Source of the DNA: Clostridiales bacterium
GTDB taxonomy: Bacteria > Bacillota > Clostridia > Peptostreptococcales > Anaerovoracaceae
Length of the DNA stretch: 9,741 nt
Direction of reading: 5' to 3'
NCBI GenBank assembly: GCA_009778415.1
Contig: WRJV01000262.1
Span: 1-9,741 of the forward strand
In this document: positions 6,161-9,741 of the stretch, piece after piece
Layout of the letters: every line of letters starts with the position of its first letter
How positions within the stretch are numbered: the stretch's first letter is position 1
Notes under the pieces: generated by a model
The model's database searches: none
The model's input: the letters and a program-made list of their open reading frames with translations, nothing else
What the model was told of the DNA's origin: nothing
Made by a program: the position numbers and the translations under genes

Positions 6161-8785
6161 ATGAAAAAATACGTTTATTCATTCAACGAAGGCTCAAAAG
6201 ACATGAGAAGCCTCCTAGGCGGGAAGGGCGCCGGCCTTGCGGAAATGACCAAGATCGGCCTGCCTGTCCCATTTGGGTTCACTGTTACAACAGAGGCATG
6301 CACCAAGTATTACGAAGACGGCTGCACGATTGCGGATGACATCGTAACCGAGATCTTTGACAAGCTGTCGGACCTGGAAAACGTCACCGGGAAGAAATTC
6401 GGCGACATCGGCAACCCGCTGCTCGTCTCAGTCCGTTCGGGCGCCGTGTTTTCGATGCCGGGCATGATGGACACGATTTTGAACTTGGGCCTCAACGACG
6501 ACACAGTGAAGGGGCTTGCCGCGCTGACAGGGAACGACAGGTTTGCCCAAGACAGCTTCAGAAGGTTTATCCAGATGTTCGGCGACATTGTCCTTGAGAT
6601 ACCGAAATCGAAATTCGACGCCATATTCGACGCAAAAAAGGAAAAAGAGGGCTGCAGCTACGACGTGGACCTTACGACCGAGCACTTGGAGTCGATAATC
6701 GTGGAATACAAAGCGCTGGTGAAGGCTGAAACCGGGGCAGACTTCCCGCTGGATCCGAAAGACCAGCTGATGGAAGCGATAAAAGCCGTTTTCCGCTCGT
6801 GGAACAACGAAAGGGCAATACTTTACAGGCAGCTGAACAACATCCCTTCAAACCTAGGGACTGCCGTAAACGTCCAGTCGATGGTGTTCGGGAACATGGG
6901 CGACACTTCCGGTACAGGCGTGGCGTTTACGAGAAGCCCGGTCAACGGGGAAGCCAAGATATTCGGCGAGTTCCTCGTCAATGCGCAGGGAGAGGACGTG
7001 GTGGCAGGCATCAGGACGCCGCAGCCCATCTCCGAGATGGCAGAGGCTTTCCCAGAAGTGTACAAAGATTTCACGAGGATTTCGGAGCTCCTTGAAAAAC
7101 ACTACACCGACATGCAGGACATGGAGTTCACCGTTGAAAGGGATAAACTGTTCATGCTCCAGACCCGAAACGGGAAGAGGACTGCCGCCGCTGCCGTCAA
7201 GGTTGCGGTGGACATGGAAAGAGAGGGCTTGATAGACAAAAAGACCGCCGTTACCAGGCTTGAGCCGGCTCAGATAGACCAGCTGCTTCATCCGATGTTT
7301 GATGCGGAGGGTATCGCAAAGGCGAAAAAGCTGGCAAAGGGCCTGCCTGCGTCACCGGGCGCGGCAACAGGCAAGATATATTTCCACGCCAAGGACGCGG
7401 TCGACGCAGTGGCGAACGGCGAAAAAGTCATACTCGTAAGGCAGGAGACGTCGCCTGAAGACTTGGCCGGGATGGTGGCTGCGGAAGGGATACTTACGGC
7501 AAGGGGCGGTATGACCTCCCATGCGGCCGTCGTAGCCCGAGGAATGGGCAAGTGCTGCGTAGCCGGCTGTTCCGAAATCAAAGTCAGCGAAGAAAAAAGG
7601 GTCATGGAAGTAGGCGAAAGCAAGTATACGGAGGGCGACTTCATCTCGCTTGACGGGACGACGGGAACCGTGTACGAGGGGCAGGTCAAGACGGTCACGC
7701 CTGAGCTTTCGGGGGATTTTGGAACCATAATGAAATGGGCAGACGAAATAAGGACTCTGAAAGTTAGGGCCAACGCGGACAACCCGAGGGATGCGGCCCA
7801 AGCGATCGAGTTCGGCGCGGAAGGCATAGGGCTCTGCAGGACGGAGCACATGTTCTTCGAGGAAAACAGGATACCGGCAATCAGGCGGATGATACTGGCA
7901 GACACGGAAGAAGAACGGCGGGCTGCCCTTGCTACGCTGCTGCCGTACCAGAAATCGGACTTCAAAGGCATCTTTGAAGTGATGGGCGACAGGCCGGTGA
8001 CCATAAGGCTGCTAGACCCGCCGCTGCACGAGTTCCTGCCCCACACAGAAGAAGAAATAAAGGAGCTTGCTGAAAAAATCAACGTCAGCGCAGAAAAGCT
8101 CTCGAAGAAGGTCGACGAGCTTCACGAATTCAACCCGATGCTGGGGCACAGGGGATGCAGGCTTACCATAACTTACCCGGAAATAGCTGAAATGCAGGCT
8201 GAAGCGATAATTATGGCAGCCATCGAGCTAAAGAAGGAAAAGAACATGGACATCGTCCCTGAAATCATGATCCCGCTGGTTGGAATCGACAAAGAGCTCA
8301 CTTTTGTCAAGAAAACCGTGCTTGACACGATAGGGAAATGCTTCGAAAGAGAGGGCATCTCGGTGCAATACCTGATAGGCACCATGATCGAAGTGCCGCG
8401 GGCGGCGCTTACGGCAGACGAGGTCGCAAAGGAAGCCGAGTTCTTCTCATTTGGAACCAACGACCTGACGCAGATGACCTTTGGTTTTTCCAGGGACGAC
8501 ACAGGAAACATCATAAAAGAGTACAGGGAAAAGCTCGTATTTGAAGAAGACCCGTTCCAGACTGTCGACACGGTAGGGGTCGGGAAACTGATGAAGATGT
8601 CCGTCGAACTCGGGAAAGCGGCGAGGCCCAACATAAAACTGGGGATTTGCGGGGAACACGGCGGAGACCCGAAGTCCATCGAATTCTGCCACAACATAGG
8701 GCTGCACTACGTGTCCTGCTCGCCGTTCCGCGTGCCTATCGCCAGGCTTGCTGCGGCGCAGGCGGCTGCAAAAGCAGGCAAATAG
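6161..8785 (+). CDS. ppdK: Pyruvate, phosphate dikinase
   Basis: Reversible conversion of ATP, phosphate and pyruvate to AMP, pyrophosphate and PEP; in fermenting anaerobes it often runs toward ATP in a pyrophosphate-dependent glycolysis or makes PEP. All three domains are present: an N-terminal ATP-grasp domain (about 1-340; GGKGAGLAEM near 20, SVRSGAVFSMPGMMDT near 90), a swivelling phosphohistidine domain with GGMTSHAA (catalytic His454, with the regulatory Thr452 that PPDK regulatory proteins phosphorylate), and a C-terminal PEP/pyruvate-binding barrel (about 530-874) with GICGEHGGD, catalytic Cys830. The length of 874 residues equals that of the Clostridium symbiosum enzyme as I recall it. 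AAGGAG (6145-6150) lies ten bases before the ATG. No regulatory-protein gene (PDRP/DUF299) is in the window. Confidence 0.97.
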   Translation: MKKYVYSFNEGSKDMRSLLGGKGAGLAEMTKIGLPVPFGFTVTTEACTKYYEDGCTIADDIVTEIFDKLSDLENVTGKKFGDIGNPLLVSVRSGAVFSMPGMMDTILNLGLNDDTVKGLAALTGNDRFAQDSFRRFIQMFGDIVLEIPKSKFDAIFDAKKEKEGCSYDVDLTTEHLESIIVEYKALVKAETGADFPLDPKDQLMEAIKAVFRSWNNERAILYRQLNNIPSNLGTAVNVQSMVFGNMGDTSGTGVAFTRSPVNGEAKIFGEFLVNAQGEDVVAGIRTPQPISEMAEAFPEVYKDFTRISELLEKHYTDMQDMEFTVERDKLFMLQTRNGKRTAAAAVKVAVDMEREGLIDKKTAVTRLEPAQIDQLLHPMFDAEGIAKAKKLAKGLPASPGAATGKIYFHAKDAVDAVANGEKVILVRQETSPEDLAGMVAAEGILTARGGMTSHAAVVARGMGKCCVAGCSEIKVSEEKRVMEVGESKYTEGDFISLDGTTGTVYEGQVKTVTPELSGDFGTIMKWADEIRTLKVRANADNPRDAAQAIEFGAEGIGLCRTEHMFFEENRIPAIRRMILADTEEERRAALATLLPYQKSDFKGIFEVMGDRPVTIRLLDPPLHEFLPHTEEEIKELAEKINVSAEKLSKKVDELHEFNPMLGHRGCRLTITYPEIAEMQAEAIIMAAIELKKEKNMDIVPEIMIPLVGIDKELTFVKKTVLDTIGKCFEREGISVQYLIGTMIEVPRAALTADEVAKEAEFFSFGTNDLTQMTFGFSRDDTGNIIKEYREKLVFEEDPFQTVDTVGVGKLMKMSVELGKAARPNIKLGICGEHGGDPKSIEFCHNIGLHYVSCSPFRVPIARLAAAQAAAKAGK

Positions 8786-8815
8786 CGTTTAGCAGGGGAA
8801 AAGGGGCGTAGGATT

Positions 8816-9436
8816 ATGGATGATTTTTGCAACCGCTGCGGGAACCCGCTGCCAGGGGACGGTTCTCCGTGCCCGTGCTGCAACCCAGCGCTGCCGCCCG
8901 AAATTGAGGTGGAAGCGCCTAAAACAGAGGAGGCGCTGCCACCTCAAGCAGACAAAGCGTTTTGGCTCGGGGGCAGGGAGGTAAAGGTTTCAACTGTTGT
9001 TCAGGTGGTGGCCGTGCTGCTGGTCGTCCTGTTTTTCCTGCCGTGGTTCACTGTGAACTGCCAAGGCGTAAGGATTTCGTTCAACGGCCTTGATGTTGCT
9101 TTTGGAAAAACAGTAACAGCTTTCGGCTCAAGCCAGAGGATAGAAGGAAAAGCCGTTTACGTCGTTTTGCTGCTGATACCGGCCGTACAGTTCTTGGCGC
9201 TGCTGCTCAACAGGGTATTGCCAGCCGCCAAGAAGGCGCTGTACGCAGTTTCGACAGGGCTTTCGGCGCTGGGCGTGCTGGGGTTTGCCGCGCTGACTTC
9301 GTACGTCGGCGGCATAGTTAAGGCAAACATGATACCGCTGCACTACACGGCATGGTATATTCTTTCCATAGCTTTGCATGTTGCTGCCGGAGCGGTGTCC
9401 GCATGGTGCGCGATATCGCTTAAAAAGAGGGAATAG
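8816..9436 (+). CDS. Zinc-ribbon membrane protein of unknown function
   Basis: A 206-residue protein with an N-terminal cytoplasmic zinc ribbon (Cys5, Cys8, Cys19, Cys22: C-x2-C-x10-C-x2-C), a Pro/Glu-rich linker (about 24-48), and four predicted membrane helices near 58-79, 113-131, 141-161 and 178-200. Between helices 1 and 2 is a roughly 30-residue polar loop beginning NCQGVRISFNGLDVAFG, likely outside the cell if the zinc ribbon is inside. Zinc-ribbon-plus-helices proteins of this kind are frequent in Clostridia and mostly uncharacterised. AAGGGG (8801-8806) lies nine bases before the ATG. It starts 30 bases after ppdK and is followed after 22 bases by another membrane protein, so a joint envelope role is possible but unproven. 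Confidence 0.75.
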   Translation: MDDFCNRCGNPLPGDGSPCPCCNPALPPEIEVEAPKTEEALPPQADKAFWLGGREVKVSTVVQVVAVLLVVLFFLPWFTVNCQGVRISFNGLDVAFGKTVTAFGSSQRIEGKAVYVVLLLIPAVQFLALLLNRVLPAAKKALYAVSTGLSALGVLGFAALTSYVGGIVKANMIPLHYTAWYILSIALHVAAGAVSAWCAISLKKRE

Positions 9437-9458
9437 CCCTGGCTAGAGAGTTTGTGCC

Positions 9459-9741
9459 ATGTTAAAGCCGATTTTTGAATTTGATTACTGGGGGCTGCCG
9501 GTCTACGCGATCATGGCTGCCCTCGGCCTTTTGTTTGCGGCCTTGTCGCTGTCGGGCAAGCAAGCGGGGATCAACTGCACTGCGCTGGTCAAGCGTCGGG
9601 TGGATATTTCCGTCTGGACCGGGTTTGCAGCAGGCCTTGCCTGCGCAAACGTGGCGAACTGGTTCCTGTTTCCAGGCATGCTAAAACTCGCCCTGCTGCA
9701 GAGAATAGAGCAGGGCGGGGTTTCGTTTTACTACGGCATGC
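9459..9741 (+). CDS. Lgt-like membrane protein (prolipoprotein diacylglyceryl transferase family), 5' part
   Basis: The frame runs open off the right edge; 94 residues are visible from the ATG at 9459. It begins MLKPIFEFDYWGLPVYAIMA, followed by a hydrophobic helix (about 12-32), a basic loop, a second helix (about 50-70), and a GGVSFYYGM segment at the edge. This matches the start of the Lgt family, where the first helix follows a short N-terminus and a GG-x-x-FYGG segment comes near residue 90-100. True Lgt moves diacylglycerol from phosphatidylglycerol to the cysteine of prolipoproteins; here Tyr-Met replaces the usual Gly-Gly, so it may be a divergent paralogue. The Arg and His residues that would decide lie beyond the window. 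The ribosome binding site is weak (GAGAG, about 9446-9450). Confidence 0.6.
   Translation, partial: MLKPIFEFDYWGLPVYAIMAALGLLFAALSLSGKQAGINCTALVKRRVDISVWTGFAAGLACANVANWFLFPGMLKLALLQRIEQGGVSFYYGM

Noticed and set aside
7288..8082. 264-codon open frame on the minus strand within ppdK
   Set aside because: Ser/Ala-rich shadow of the ppdK reading frame, with no promoter, ribosome binding site or known motif.
9434..9445. TAGCC-CT-GGCTA inverted repeat as a terminator after the zinc-ribbon gene
   Set aside because: The 2-base spacer cannot form a normal loop, and no T-run follows.
9475..9684. Small rightward open frame at the right end
   Set aside because: It is a different frame of the Lgt-like gene, which starts at 9459 and runs off the edge. 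The shadow peptide is Arg/Ser/Cys-rich and has no family features.
1..9741. CRISPR array, tRNA/rRNA genes, insertion sequences, riboswitches
   Set aside because: No regularly spaced repeats, tRNA-like cloverleaf segments, transposase motifs or recognisable riboswitch cores were seen. Apart from the intergenic stretches 12-140 and 426-528, almost all bases are coding.

Overview
The window looks like a chromosomal housekeeping cluster from a Firmicutes (class Clostridia) bacterium. The evidence is the gene order phoH-ybeY-cdd-era-recO-(UBA/DUF4342 protein)-glyS-ppdK, a single-chain (alpha2-type) glycyl-tRNA synthetase, a clostridial-type pyruvate phosphate dikinase, and strong AGGAGG-type ribosome binding sites. 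Arginine is very often coded by AGG and isoleucine by ATA, although the main genes are roughly 50-55% G+C by eye. I cannot place it below class level; an uncultured anaerobe is plausible.

Left edge (1-528): the start of a leftward gene (only its first three codons are inside) and an unrecognised 94-residue rightward gene are separated by two back-to-back sigma-70-type promoters. Their -35 boxes are 4 bp apart and each has a 17-bp spacer. A third such promoter (TTGAAA-17-TATAAT), preceded by an A/T-rich tract, lies just before phoH.

Main cluster (529-9741): all genes point right, and gaps are 36 bp or less or overlapping. No convincing terminator is seen, so the promoter at 444-472 could transcribe the whole series. 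The order is: phoH (RNA-associated ATPase), ybeY (rRNA-processing endoribonuclease), cdd (cytidine deaminase), era (ribosome-assembly GTPase), recO (recombination mediator), a UBA-DUF4342 protein, glyS, ppdK, a zinc-ribbon membrane protein, and an Lgt-like membrane protein cut by the right edge. PhoH, YbeY and Era all bear on 16S rRNA maturation and 30S assembly; GlyS serves translation; Cdd serves pyrimidine salvage; RecO serves repair; PPDK serves PEP/pyruvate metabolism.

I see no new defence, mobile or biosynthetic system. The points most worth a second look are the promoter-rich left end with its orphan gene, an abrupt A+T-rich 3' third of recO that starts just after a G7 tract and the last zinc-finger cysteine, the zinc-ribbon plus Lgt-like membrane pair, and the reshaped operon content relative to Bacillus.
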